Shown here: piece after piece, positions 1 to 12,205 of the stretch
How the letters are laid out: every line of letters starts with the position of its first letter
How positions within the stretch are numbered: the first letter of the stretch is position 1
Source of the DNA: Channallabes apus
Taxonomy: Eukaryota; Chordata; Actinopteri; Siluriformes; Clariidae
Reading direction: 5' to 3'
Assembly (NCBI GenBank): GCA_030522415.1
Contig: CM060109.1
Location: 2,781,641 to 2,845,640 of the forward strand
DNA length: 64,000 nt
Made by a program: the position numbers and the translations under genes
The notes under the pieces: generated by a model
The model's database searches: none
The model's input: only the letters and a program-made list of their open reading frames with translations
Told to the model about the DNA's origin: nothing

Positions 1-1007
1 AAGGCTCACTGTGTTAATGTTTACTTTGCTTAAATTTGGTTCAAATAAGAACTAAAATGCCTACATTTAATTTAAATTCTATATTTGTACTGTGAACATG
101 AATTCGTTTAATGTTTCACTTGAATTTATCTGATACCATGCGAGTTGTGGCTCATTAATCCTTGAGAGAATGAACTAAATCTATTATATATAATTATATC
201 GCCACTTGTCACGCCAACAAATGCACAGCCCTAATGCCGTTTCTGCGGGACACGTGGCGGTATAACCGTTATTCTGGTTGGGTGCCATCTATACATTTTA
301 AAGTGTATTCCTTGGGTCTTGTGTCCACCATCATTTCCTACCCATATTGCAATAGAATCCTGGTATAGGTTGGGCCATGAAGCATCCTGTCACTAAAACC
401 AGATGAGAACACCTGTTTTGAAGGATGAAGACACACATATTGTCTCCTGGACATCCATTTAAGGAAGCATGGCATGTAGCCGTTCAGGAATGACAGTACA
501 GAAGCATGGGTAAAGTCCCCAGAACTGATTGTAGCACAGACTCCCGTCCTTAATCTTCCAGGACGTAATGGAGGGACAAGACTAGAACTTCCACAGAGTG
601 GTTGGTCCTAAGGGAGAACCACATTGGGTCTCTAGTTAATCAGAAAGACAACAGGGAGCTGTGGGTGTGTGAGGTTAGGTTTGTCACTTCCCCTACAGTG
701 ATTTCTGCCTTGCAGTGTTGGAACATGAGCAATAACCCATAGGGCTTTTGGAGGACGTATGCCTTAGCCTTCACTGTACTGTACCTGTTGTGGGACAGGA
801 GACAACTGGGCATTAGCAGATGATCAAATTGGGGAAAAACGTGGTGGGAAAAAAAATAACGAATCGCTTAAGCCATCTTAAAGAGGGAGTTTGCATATTT
901 GTGTTAAATTTCCCTTAGTGCCCTCAAAAGAGCCCTGGACTCTTAGAGACGATCTTTAAACATACTGTACATCTGCATTTGAACATTTTACTCATCAGCA
1001 AAACTTC

Positions 1008-1010
<3 letters not shown>
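1..1010. other. Intergenic, nothing recognised
   Basis: AT-rich sequence without long open frames, splice-like exon structure or a repeat I recognise. Confidence 0.5.

Positions 1011-1051
<41 letters not shown>
1011..1051. repeat. (CA)n microsatellite
   Basis: Uninterrupted CA dinucleotide array of about 20 units. Confidence 0.97.
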
Positions 1052-1054
<3 letters not shown>

Positions 1055-1200
1055 GCACTCAATGGAGAACATCTCCTGAAGTCTTAACTGACTTTCTTAT
1101 TATACGGGATCTTTAGTCTTATGTAAGATCTTGGCTACAGTTCAATCTGAGGAGGAGGCTGGCTCATTCTGGCGATTCTCCTTCCTGCCAAGAGAGCAAA

Positions 1201-1201
<1 letters not shown>

Positions 1202-1265
<64 letters not shown>
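1202..1265. repeat. (CA)n microsatellite
   Basis: Uninterrupted CA array of about 32 units. Both strands are open through it, giving spurious His/Thr and Cys/Val ORFs. Confidence 0.97.
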
Positions 1266-1267
<2 letters not shown>

Positions 1268-1269
1268 GG

Positions 1270-2300
1270 GCTTTAACTCCACGCTCACTGAGTGTTTTAT
1301 TCCTCTTATACAAGCCGCATGGACAGTGAGGAGGAAGCAGGGACACTGCAGTGATACAGGAAGTGTTAATTAGTGAGCAGGAAGTCACTGCACCTGTACA
1401 GTCACTAGTGCACTGTACAGGCACTACGAAGCTGCAGTGTCGCAATCAAAACTTGCTAAATATTAACCTCCTGCAGGTTAAATCTAGTCGCCAAGGCCAT
1501 TCTGGGACAACCGGCCCGCCGCTCGCTGAGAGCCATGATGGATGAGCTGCAGCTCAAACCCTGCTGAATAAAACTAAATGAGAGCTGACACAGAGCGGCG
1601 GGAAAATGGCCTCATCTCATGCAGCGGTTTGAGGTGGATTCACCTGATAGATAAACATGTGAAGGATGAGATGAGCTTAGAACCACAGAGGGAGAGACAG
1701 AGAGAGATGTCAGGATTTCTACAGCAAGCAACAGCACACAGTCTGGAGTCACGAGTCAGGACATACAGGCACAATTCTGAGTCACAATAGAGGTAATAAA
1801 ATGTCTACACCATGAGCAATGATTCACGAAATGTAGAGTCAGTGGTTTGAGTCATTATTCTATAAAATATAGGTTCAGAACTCTGAGTCATGGTTCAGGA
1901 AATATAGCGTCAGTGCTCATGTGTGTATAAACAGTCTTTATCCTGCATTGTCTTTTATACATCTTTATGTTTTTACACATTTCTGTCCACTATATTAATA
2001 AACGTTGTTTTGGTCTCTATCTTTGTTTAACGCTCCTTTATCTTTATGTGAGATCATTAGGTTTGTTTTTTCCATTTGAGTTTTCTGTTTCTTATTTAAC
2101 CTCAACGTACGCCAAGACGGTCAACATCTGTTGTAATTAATTGCACATCATTTCAAAAATGATTAAACGTAATTATGTAGCAGAAGGTCTGTGATCAGTG
2201 TGTCTTAGTAAAATCAGGAGATTCCCTGATGGTTTCAGTCGGCTTCGTGTCCCAAAGGAACCTGAGAACTCCATACTGCTTTAGGGCAGAAATAAACCAG
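1270..2300. other. Intergenic, nothing recognised
   Basis: Around 1795-1910 the words GAGTCA and TCATGGTTCA/GATTCACGAAAT recur in loosely repeated form. No gene or known element family is visible. Confidence 0.4.
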
Positions 2301-2317
2301 CTGACTGGAGAAACAGA

Positions 2318-2910
2318 TCTGGGCCCGGTTTCTCGATAACGCACACTATTCGCGCGCAAAGAAGACGCTTAAGATATATATCTTACGTAAAGTGATAACT
2401 TTCCTAAGTGTATTTCTCGAACTGTCTCTTAGGAGTCTTCTTAAGTCGCTGCCTCTTACATCCGACGTTACAAGGCGCTGTCTACAGTGAAGGTCCTGAA
2501 TTAGCTGACATCGGTTTTGCTCAGGAATCGATTTTTTACTCGGCACTTTAAAAATCGGAAAGACGGCACTTTCTATGAAAATTAAACATTGCAATAAATT
2601 CTTCCAATAGCGTTTATTTCGACATGGGTTAACTTAACAATAACAAGCCATAATAAAAAAAAAATCTATAAATTTAATCACCAAAATCGCTAATATTTTC
2701 ATGTAACCTGTAGTGACGGTGAAATGAACCGGGTATACAATCATAGTTGATGGACAAACAGCTGATACACTCTTCACCAGCTTCAGAAACAATGTGAAGT
2801 GTCAGTTGTTGGGGTTGTATAGCGCACTTATGGAATGAAAATGATGAGATGACAGAGTGGAGGTTTAATCCCCCTACCTCACCTACGCAGTTTCACGCAG
2901 GGGCCGTAAG
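2318..2910. other. Unclassified segment, possible DNA-transposon end
   Basis: The stretch beginning GGGCCCGGTTTCTCGATAAC is GC-rich at its border and then turns AT-rich. It resembles the terminal style of fish non-autonomous DNA transposons, but I found no partner terminal repeat or target duplication, so it stays unclassified. Confidence 0.2.
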
Positions 2911-3200
2911 TGCGGTTCATCATGATTCAGCGGGAGTTTTGGTGCCGTGATTACGTTTCCATCTTTCCACGCGAAAAATTAAACATGTTTAACATGCGGA
3001 AGCTCGCGGACCTTGCAGATCTTTGCGGAACGCCGGGTAGTCACTCACCGTGAGCTCCCACGATTGCCCGCCAACGTTCCGCTAACATCCCGTGAAGTTC
3101 TGCAAGATCCGCAAGCTTCCGCGAGGACCGACAAAAAAATTAAACATGGAAACATAATCGCGGTGCAAAACCTTGCGGTTAATCATGATGACGAGAGTCC
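2911..3200. mobile_element. Fold-back (MITE-like) imperfect inverted repeat
   Basis: Two arms of roughly 110-120 nt, about 2920-3033 and 3080-3195, are imperfect reverse complements. Both contain TCATGATT, TTACGTTTCCAT or its equivalent, AATTAAACATG, GCGGA and TTGCAGA. The spacer is about 45 nt. The left arm reads in to GCGGAACG and the right arm starts CGTTCCGC. No transposase is present and I could not fix a target duplication. Confidence 0.5.
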
Positions 3201-3353
3201 GCAGTGTACAATGAAGCGTTCCATGAATGTGCTTGAGTCACTTGTCTGGAACACAAGAGCTGGAGCAGCAGATTCATTCGCCTTCATTCACCAGACATTT
3301 ACAGCACAGGTCCCAGGTTCGCTACATGGTGACTTGTATGTAATATAAAACTG

Positions 3354-3384
<31 letters not shown>

Positions 3385-5769
3385 TATGAAAAAATGCTAG
3401 TTTGTGATTAGCCTACCAGATAGAATAATAAAACCTACTTCACTTTGACACAATGAAACATGTAACTTTTAGGAGTTCACTGATTATCCTTTAGAGGGAG
3501 CCGTACAACAAAGCGTTTCCTGGAGTTATATCACTTTGGCTTGTAATTTACTGATTTTTGTATTGTGTGTTTATTATTATTACGTTTTTTAAAAAATATA
3601 TAAATTACTCTTATTCATGCATAAATGATTAAACAGTTAAATACAGATGCGGTAATTAAATAATTACAGACTTCAGGAAGAGATTAAATGAACCTCGAGG
3701 CTTTAGTGACGCTGTTGTTCTTTAACACAAAAGATAAGTAGATTGTGTTCAACCTTCTTTGAACGATTAAAGGACACAGTAAGAACCGTCCATGAAGAAC
3801 ATGACAATGTCACGTTGAAAGAGACAACCAAAGCTTTTTATTGGAGCTGAATGTGCGTATGAAGGGAGTACAGCTCACCACTCACCTTGAGGCAAATTCT
3901 TTTATTTTTATTTCATTATAATTTTTTTTTTACAAGTGAGCCCACATTCATGACTCAAAACCTTGAGATGAGGCTAAATATGTGTTTGAACTGTAACAGG
4001 TCAGAGCCTTGATTTACAGGCACCAGTCTTCACAAAATCTCTTATTAAAATTAATAGAGATAAAATGAAAGAAAGGCAGAATTAATGTCAGTGAAACTAA
4101 AAATATCAGGAACACTGATGACAAAGACTAATAATGATCACACAATATAGTGGACCACCGTAGACCAGAACAGTGGAACAGCGGTGCGGTTTTCTCTACA
4201 ATCCTGATTGGTCAAGAGTGTGTGAGATCATAGTGCAGTAATAACAGCTCTCTCACCCTGACCTCTCATTGTATCTCCTCAATTCTCATTCATTTACCTT
4301 AAAAATAACGTTTTTTATTATTTAAATGATGACATAAAGGACCGCCTCCTCTTTTTATAATTCCTGTGATTGCAGATATATTTAAACTCAGGATGAGAAG
4401 CTGAAGTCAAACATCTGCTGTGAGGAAAAAACCCTGGCTACTGATCCTCATGGATCTCCTGCATCTGATGTAAGTAAGCGTCTGATGGTCCAATCCCGTG
4501 ATAAAGGACGTCCTCGATAGATGCTGCATTCCTTGGATTTTTAAAAACGTTATATTTATATATTTGTAGGAAGGTGATGGTGAACTCCCTGACTCAGCAG
4601 ATTTTCCTCACCTTCTTACCTGATGTGTGTTTTCCAGGTCTGGCTCACACGGACCGCCAGCGCCAGGTGGCTAAAGGCTTTAGAATAAACAAAATTGACT
4701 TGTTGTGTTTTTCTTTTTAGAAATAAGACACTACAGGTGAAAACTAATTTAAAAGATTTTGTTTTGTATTGAAAGACTGTGGATTTCATTTAAACCTTCA
4801 TCCCAAAAAATTTGAGAGAAATATTTTATAACACAAAACATTAAACCCAGGACATTAAACTTCAGTCCTGGTGTCATGGATGAGTCTTGGGTGCTAATGA
4901 TCATGTGACCAGTTTACTATGGTATAACTCATAATGTTACTCAGTTCACCTGGTGGTGGTCTTAATGTTGTAGCTGATCAGAGAGCATGGATAAGAGCTT
5001 TTATATGATATACTGTATGAGATGATGTGAGTGTGAAGTAGGCGGAGTTCAAGCCCTTCCTGTTCGTGCATCAACACATCACTCCTCCAAACAACTCAGC
5101 AATTAGCATTTACTTACTGTACATCTGAATAGAGACATTTACATAAATCATGCATGTGAATGGAGCGCTAAGCGGGGGGGGGGGGGGATGAGAATCTGAC
5201 ATACTGTACATCTGTTGTTGATTTTTAACATCAACTTAATAACAATTATCTATTCTGCAATAAACTTTTTGGAAATAAAACCATCTACATTTTCTGTTTC
5301 TGGTTTACTACAATATAATTTCATTGTAAAAAAAGTCTTGCAAAGAAAAAAAAAGTGATTGGCATCATTGACGATGACGTCGACCCCTAAGGGTTAAAGT
5401 CTTCACCAAGAGATTTGACTTAAGCCAATGGAACTGTTGAACATAAATGGTCAAAAATAATAAACAACTTGTTGTATTTAGATATTTTGGTTACTGCCTT
5501 TGAGAAACCCGTTAGAGATGCAGCGTACCACATCGTTTCTATCTGTTAATCCTGGAGCCCGATAGTAAATGATCCAGAAGTATTGTAATAATAATAATAC
5601 ATAAAAAAATAACATACTCTCGTTTTTATTTATTTGTTTGTTTATGTAATGCAATTTTGCTTTGCTTTCACACTGCATATGATTGAAAGCCACAGATGGT
5701 GAAACAAAACCCTACTGTAATGTTTTACAGTTTCATGTCATTGTACTGCGAACAGTCAGTGTATTCACA

Positions 5770-5770
<1 letters not shown>
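3201..5770. other. Intergenic, AT-rich
   Basis: Contains a short A-run/(TA)n at 3350-3387 and a G-run at 5175-5188. No exon structure or recognised repeat was found. Confidence 0.45.

Positions 5771-5772
<2 letters not shown>

Positions 5773-5815
<43 letters not shown>
5773..5815. repeat. (TG)n microsatellite
   Basis: Uninterrupted TG array of about 21 units. Confidence 0.97.
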
Positions 5816-5817
<2 letters not shown>

Positions 5818-6173
5818 GTTCAAAGGAGTGTGGGCGGTCAGTTCAGACAGCAAACACCAGGAGCTCATTTACAGTGTGAAACAATGCCGGCGAGAAACAC
5901 ACAAGACAATATTTACATTCAGATGTCACATTAAGCTGTACAGAGTTGCAATCAAATCTATACGCTGTACGCTGTAACACTAAGTGTGAGAAATAAACGC
6001 AGATACGTTGGTTTCAGTAATGCGTTGAGCTCCTGCGGTGAAGTGACATCAGTCCATCTTATACTATTTATAGTCATTAATCCATGCGGATGTTTCTCAG
6101 ACACGGGATCTTTTCAATAACATACGCGAGAAATGGAGTAAACTGATTCCCCCAAAATATTAATATTGTTCCA

Positions 6174-6175
6174 CC

Positions 6176-6238
<63 letters not shown>
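6174..6238. repeat. (CA)n microsatellite
   Basis: CA array of about 30 units with a single G near its left edge. Confidence 0.97.
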
Positions 6239-6239
<1 letters not shown>

Positions 6240-6289
6240 TTACTTATTTATTTAGTTTATGTAGGTACTTGTAAATGTACTGAACTGAT

Positions 6290-6535
6290 ACCTCAACCAT
6301 CTATTCTACTTTATCCTGTATTCAGGGTCGCGTGGACCTGGAGCTTATCCCAGGAGGCTTAGTGCACGAGGCAGGGTACACACACACATACTCACACTCT
6401 CATTCACACACTACAGGCAATTAGCCTAATCTACATATCTTTGGACTGTGGGAGGAAACCAGAGAACCCAGAGGAAACCCACCAAGCACTGGGAGAACAT
6501 GCAAACTCCATGCATGTTCTCCCAGTGTTTTTCTC
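6290..6535 (-). mobile_element. V-SINE fragment with fold-back end
   Basis: The minus strand carries the V-SINE core (GTTTGCATG, GGTTTCCTCCCACAGTCC, AAAGATATG) and the 3' region (CTGGGATAAGCTCC, CGACCCTGAATACAGG). The tRNA-related head is missing. In its place the sequence folds back on itself, giving a 17-nt perfect inverted repeat (6487-6503 and 6511-6527). Confidence 0.8.
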
Positions 6536-6734
6536 AGTGAAGATGTTAAATCATTACACTAGGTTCTGGTGTAGTGCGAATTTAGCATTTGACAACACAA
6601 GGGTTATTTAAGTACTTAAATACAAATGCAATACAAATACTTTGATCATTTCCACTCCTGGAACAAGGTTGTAGGTGTTTTTTGGTTAAGTTGTACATTC
6701 CCCATGTTATTCAGGTTCTTTAGCCTAAGGAGCC

Positions 6735-6740
<6 letters not shown>

Positions 6741-6795
<55 letters not shown>
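6741..6795. repeat. (GA)n microsatellite
   Basis: Uninterrupted GA array of about 27 units. Confidence 0.97.
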
Positions 6796-6798
<3 letters not shown>

Positions 6799-6799
6799 A

Positions 6800-7900
6800 A
6801 AGCTTACTTTTCAGTTTAAGGTTCCATCATCACATTTCGTTTACCTTTTTGATCATTAGTATAATATGAGATAATTATGGCATTAGTCACACAGTCTACA
6901 ATGCAGTGATATATAATGTAATAATGTAATGATCATCCGTTTGGATAATAGCTGCTATTGAAAGTTTAAAAAGGAAAAAGAGTAATTTCTCCTATGATCA
7001 AAAAGAGTGTGAGAAAGACCAAGAAAAAGTAATAATCGTCATAGAAAGACAAACAAAATAAGAGGTGGTTGGGGTTAGGGTTAGGGGTTGGGGGGGGGGA
7101 GGGGGGGCTCTGAAAACTCTAAGCTTCCTTACCCTGAGCTGAGCTGAACTGAACTCCCGGAGGATAGGCTACGACGTATGAAGCTGAAATTGAGGAAGAA
7201 TTGGGAAAATAAATCCATTCTGTTCCTGGATGTAAAACGTACTACAGTAGATTGAACTTCATAAATTACAACTTTAGAAAGAATTACTTCCTTCAACCCA
7301 AGAACGTTTCCATTAACGTGATGCATATGGAACCTATTCCTGATCATATCTACAGTATGTGTAGGACGTGAGAAGTTTAGAGCGGTCACAAATATCACCT
7401 GTAGGAAACAGAAACAAAGGTGTGAAGAAGAAAAAAATGTAAGAATAAACTGAGTTATAGTAGATGAGAGAGGAGTTTGATTTCCATGCAGAGATAAAAA
7501 TAGACAGCTCTTAACAGAGGAAAAAAATGAATATGAAAGCAGAAAGAAGTAAGGTTCTAAAGGTCAAACATATGAACATATTTCCTTTTTTTACATGAAG
7601 CGTAGGAAGGTTCGTTCAGATCTACATGTGATGAACGTTTTTAATGCATCATGTTAGTTCTTTTAGGTGTTTTTCGTTCATTCAGTCAGTCATTAACCGT
7701 CAGATCTGGAAGCAGGTCTGGAGGCAAGTGTGCAGCTGTGCAGCATGACTTTATTTATTCTAACAAACAAATCCGATGAATCACATGAATAAAAGGTCAA
7801 GGTCAAAATAAAGACAGAGGTCAGGCCATCTGTAAACACTGTCAACTAGAGCAGGCAAGAACTGAGAAAACCAGAGAGAAAATCAATACATGAACATGAC
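6800..7900. other. Intergenic, nothing recognised apart from a G-rich island
   Basis: Includes the G-rich stretch at 7064-7107, which has two adjacent TTAGGG-like units. The rest shows no exon or element structure. Confidence 0.4.
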
Positions 7901-7901
7901 A

Positions 7902-7965
<64 letters not shown>
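7902..7965. repeat. (TG)n microsatellite
   Basis: Uninterrupted TG array of about 31 units. Confidence 0.97.
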
Positions 7966-7967
<2 letters not shown>

Positions 7968-8009
7968 ATCACCGCTAGATTGATAGACACTTTGTTGATC
8001 CGGAGGAAA

Positions 8010-8170
8010 TTTAAGAAAGGTTGGACTATTGTAAAGCCTTAATGTCTGGATGTTCTACCAGGTTCATAAACAAGCTCCAGTTAGTCCAGAATGCAGCACT
8101 AGAACCAGTCACTAGAACTCACTAGAACCAGAAGATATGAGCAAATCACCCCTATCTTATACACACTGCA
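8010..8170 (+). pseudogene. L2 LINE reverse transcriptase relic
   Basis: Matches, with losses, the L2 element at 42900-43050 in this window. The shared order is a [13 protein letters not shown] block, then [10 protein letters not shown], then the [10 protein letters not shown] block, here with an internal duplication of CACTAGAAC. It is a short non-functional fragment with no 3' tail. Confidence 0.75.
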
Positions 8171-8749
8171 TTAATTTAATCCAAATCTTTATTTAAAAAC
8201 CCAGAACTGTAACACTCTTATTAATCTATTAAGGAAAGATTCAAGCTGAAGAATTTGATCAGACTCTATCTTTTTTTTTTTATCTTGATTTTTTATTATT
8301 ATTTCTGTCTTTGGATTCAGCCAGTGTTGGAGATGGAGTGCTGATTCTTGCTGATACATGTACTGGATGTCTCTACCCTCTCCTACAGTCAAGAGCTTAG
8401 TCTAAATAGATAAAGTTAGGATTACAAACAGCAGAAATTACATTTCTCGACAGGAATGCTGGTTGCTAACTGAGTTACTTGACAATGCAGGAGTATCTTG
8501 AAGCTACCTTAAATTTAGAGGAGCCAGTGAAGAAAACGTGTGCACTTTACAAAGACTTGGTCTTGCCTGGTCAGCTCCTCGTACAACTATATCAGCCTTC
8601 TAACATTGGACAAAGACCCCAGAACAGACCCAGGACCTGCTGGAGTGGTAATATCTCAGGTAACTTAGAAACATCTGAGCATACAGTATGTGGATGAAGC
8701 TCATAGATTTTTATTTTTCAGATGTACGTATGCTTCATAGACTTCATGG

Positions 8750-9345
8750 ACTGGATCTGAGTGGAAGCAATAACCTCAGGAGAAATATCCAGAAATAAGT
8801 AAGGGATTATAAACCTCAGGAACAGGATCTGGCTGAAAAGCATCCAGATGGAGGTAAATGGATGAATGGATGGATAGATACTTTAATGATCCCAAAGGAT
8901 ATTCCATGAGCATTCTTCAGGAGCAGGATCTCTTTGTAGAAGAAGCTTGTGAACCTTATAAAATGTATCTGGATAAAAAAGGGGATGTAACCATCATGTG
9001 TGTGATCTAAATTGAGACAGCAGCCAATAAACCTGAGAACAACTATGAAAATGAAAGCAGAAGCTTGTAGCTCTCATGGAATCAGGGGTTTGTACACCTC
9101 GGAAACAGCAGTTTCTAGATATCTGAGGCCAGAAGTAGGATCTGGATGGACGCCAGACTTTCTAAACCTCAGAAGCATAGTTAGAAGACCCTTGTGGCAA
9201 TATCTGGATGAAAGCAAGACCTAGCAAACCTCAGGAGCAGAATCTGGATGGAAGCCAAACTTAGTAATCCTCTGGAGCAGCATGCGGGTAGGAGTAGGAG
9301 CTTTTATATACTTCCCAAAAAGGATCTAGGTGGGAGTAGAGAGAC
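8750..9345. repeat. Degenerate tandem array, about 40-50 bp period
   Basis: Units built on AACCTCAGGAGCAG, GGATCTGGATGGA and AGCAAGACTTAGTA recur at least eight times with heavy divergence, for example near 8772, 8813, 9167, 9225 and 9270. No coding signal. Confidence 0.6.
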
Positions 9346-10310
9346 AAAAGCACAGGAAGATTGTAGACATGGAACACCACCATCATTAGACACTAAGTGA
9401 GGGAAGATCATTTGGAAGAATGGGGTTCCATCCCTCCAGAATAGTTCCAAGAACTTGGAAAATTTATTACAGGGCATATTGATGCATGTCTGGTGCCTTG
9501 TGACTCATTCAAAGGATCTTTTTTCCTCCTGTAACTGGTGGTATCCTTCATGTTTTCTCACAACCATTTCTACATGTTGAGGAACTTATTTAAGAAGGTA
9601 GTTAATGAAAAAACAAAAGCATTGAAATTGTTATTGCTTTTTTTTTTGATGCTACGAGTTCAATAACACATGGATATATTGAATTTCACAGGATCACAGC
9701 AGGAAATGGCAGAGCTGGAGATTTAGCACTTCTTCATTCTCCACAGCTTCTTGCTGTGCATGTGCGACTGCTATGAAATCACACCCAACTCAAAATCCCC
9801 TACACGAATCATTCTATCAGCAGTGCTTGCTATTTTTCTTTTTTCCCATTTTCTTTTCTTACCAATGACTTTCAAAGATGGAGGACTGAATTGATTTCGA
9901 GCTTTATTTAAACACTGACCTCATTACGTACAACACCTGAACTCAGATTTCTCTAACGGCATTGCTCGATAACGGAGCAGGAGAGAACCAAGCCGGCGTT
10001 TTTATGTCCAGGATAGAAGGTGAAATGTGCAGATATATTTCCTTGTGATCCCTGCAACTGGGAGAAATATTACTTAATCAATGTCGCCCCAAGCTTTGGC
10101 CGTCTCAGCAGATTTGTTCCTCTGCTGATAGACTGCTTCTTGTTGGTGATCCCATCATTTTAATTCTGTTGCTGCCTCTCGGTTAAAGTTCAGGGGTCAC
10201 TAATCAGTGACTCAGCCTGTTATGATCTGGGAACTGCACACTGAGATACCATAGGATCACTTAGAAATCTGTGTGTCTCTGTGTTAGTATCTCTATCACA
10301 AACTCACTCA
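9346..10310. other. Intergenic, nothing recognised
   Basis: No open frame of note, no tandem structure and no element ends seen. Confidence 0.45.
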
Positions 10311-10311
10311 T

Positions 10312-10616
10312 TCTATAGAGCGCTTATACTGTACAGGGTTGCAGGAGGCCTGGAGTCTATCCCAGGGGACTCAGGGCACTAGGGGTACACCCTGAGGTAC
10401 ACCCTACAAATCCATGGGGTACAAACATGCACACACTCACTCACACACTACTGGAAATTTGGGAAGGCAAATTAGCCTAATCTGCATATCTTTGGACTGT
10501 GGAAGGAAACCAGAGTACATGGAGGAAACCCACCAAGCATGGGATGAAAAGGCGGGATTTGAACCCTAACACCTCCAGGGTCATGGTGCTAACCCCTAGG
10601 CCACCATGCCCCCCCA
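10312..10616 (-). mobile_element. V-SINE, degenerate near-full copy
   Basis: On the minus strand: a tRNA-related head with an A-box-like start (GGCATGGTGGCCTAGGGG) and a B-box-like segment (GGGTTCAAATCCC), then the V core (GGTTTCCTTCCACAGTCC) and the 3' domain (CTGGGATAGACTCCAGG). Well diverged from the younger copies at 15.5 and 32.6 kb. Confidence 0.8.
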
Positions 10617-10708
10617 TCACAAACCCAAGCATGCTTTATCAAAACAAGATGCGATAGTTGATGACTACAGGAGGAAAAGAAATTCCTGTAGCATTGTTTA
10701 GATGCACG

Positions 10709-10985
10709 ACTTAGAGGGACGAATCAGATGGACAAGTCAGAGGGATGAGTGAGAAGGAAGAGTCAGAGGGAAGAGTCAGAGGGGCGAATCAGAGAGATGA
10801 GTCAGGCAGACGATTCAAAGGGAAGAGTGAGACGGAAGAGTCAGGCGGACAAGTCAGAGGGGCGAATCAGAGGGACGAGTCAGACAGTCAAGTCAGAGGG
10901 GCGAATCAGACGGACTAGTCAGAGGAACGAGTGCAATGGGAAAGTCAGAAGAACAAGTCAGAGGGATAATTCAGAAGGATGAGTG
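10709..10985. repeat. Minisatellite, about 15-bp unit
   Basis: About 18 degenerate units of the type GACGAGTCAGAGGGA. Because 15 is a multiple of three, the array is open in one frame and gives a spurious Ser/Arg/Glu-rich 77-residue ORF. Confidence 0.85.
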
Positions 10986-11880
10986 AGGGCCATCCCCATT
11001 ACAGCCAAAGGACTGAAAGAGAAAATGTCAAACCCCTGGAGCTGCTCTTAATCTGTCGCTTTGAAGGCGGTCTAATTAGTCTCGCTTATTTTCTCCCTCA
11101 CGTCTGAAGTAGAAAGCTCTTCATGATGTAACATGATGTTGTTTAATGTAATGTGTTGTGGCAGGATTGTTCTCCTTGCTATGACAGATGGCCTCATTTG
11201 CTTTGCGCATTAAAAAGTCATTATTCTCTCCAAATCTGCACGCTGGAGCGTGAGAGACTTTCTTCTCCCGTGTGCTGTAAAACACACAGCGTAAAAATGT
11301 CACAGCCCATGCGAGGCAGAAACAAAAGCAGCTGCTTGTGGGATGACGGCCGAGGGGGTGTTGTGTGTGTGTGTGTGTGTATGAGTACGCATGGTGGGGG
11401 GGTTATACACTGCTAGCTGCTGTATCTTGATTGAAATTTAGAGCCGGGTATCCTAAACGTCCTTTTCCCTTTACAGAGGCAATTTCCTGCAGGGATTGTG
11501 GGTAGTAAATATAGTTAATGTGGCGCGGCTGCTGTCGCTGAACGCTGACGTGACTTATCTTTGCGATTCTGCCGGAAAAAATAAAGAAGCAAGAGCAGAG
11601 ATATAAAGCCGAGCTTGCAGAAAGGTAAACAGTGAAAACCAGTCAAGGAAATAAAGCTTTCGTGAAGCCTCAGGTTCAGGCGACGTCGACGCACGCTATC
11701 CACGTTCGTGTTCAACACCTGGATACCCTGTTAATAATCTTCTGAAACATTCTCCACATACACACTTGAAGTCGAGCAGCTTTATACCCTTATAACCTAA
11801 GGAGCAGAGGACACTTCTGCCTGATCCTCATCCTGTCTGACTGCCTCAATGTCCAATCTAACCTGGATTGGGTTACTCGT
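10986..11880. other. Intergenic, nothing recognised
   Basis: Contains a short TG run near 11360-11380. No gene signal. Confidence 0.4.
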
Positions 11881-11884
11881 CCCA

Positions 11885-12205
11885 GGATTCTCAGGGTTGA
11901 GGGTTTGATTGAGTTTATCTGTTGTCCTTGTGTTTAGTGGGTTTCCTCCGGGTACTCCGTCAGTCCCACAGTGCCACAGTCCAAAGACATGCAGCTGTTT
12001 GTTGTTTGCACGTAGCAACTATATGTATTCGGGAAGTTAATTGGCATTTCCAAATTGCCCATAGTGCATGTGTGTGTGTGAGTGAGTGGAGTGAGCCCTG
12101 TGATGGACCTCCACCCTGACCAAGGTGTTCCTCCCACGATAGCTAGTTTTTCCACCTCAGAGAATTATGGGGCTCGTCCATGACACTGTCCCCCCTCAAC
12201 CCTAT
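11885..12205 (+). mobile_element. V-core repeat, copy A
   Basis: Carries GTGGGTTTCCTCCGGGTACT, CACAGTCCAAAGACATGCAG and a GCCCATAGTGCATGTGTG segment of the V-SINE type, with a different downstream part (CCTCCACCCTGACCAAGGTG). It is the paralogue of the copy at 13979-14300. Copy A is split at its 3' end by the 5S-derived insertion. Confidence 0.7.

Noticed and set aside
1131..1445. ORFs on both strands around 1.2 kb
   Set aside because: They depend on the CA array, giving poly-(His-Thr) or poly-(Cys-Val).
8750..9345. CRISPR-like spacing of repeats
   Set aside because: Units are diverged along their whole length without conserved repeat/variable spacer structure, and the DNA is eukaryotic.
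10749..10982. 77-residue Ser/Arg/Glu-rich ORF
   Set aside because: Frame kept open only by the 15-bp period of a minisatellite.
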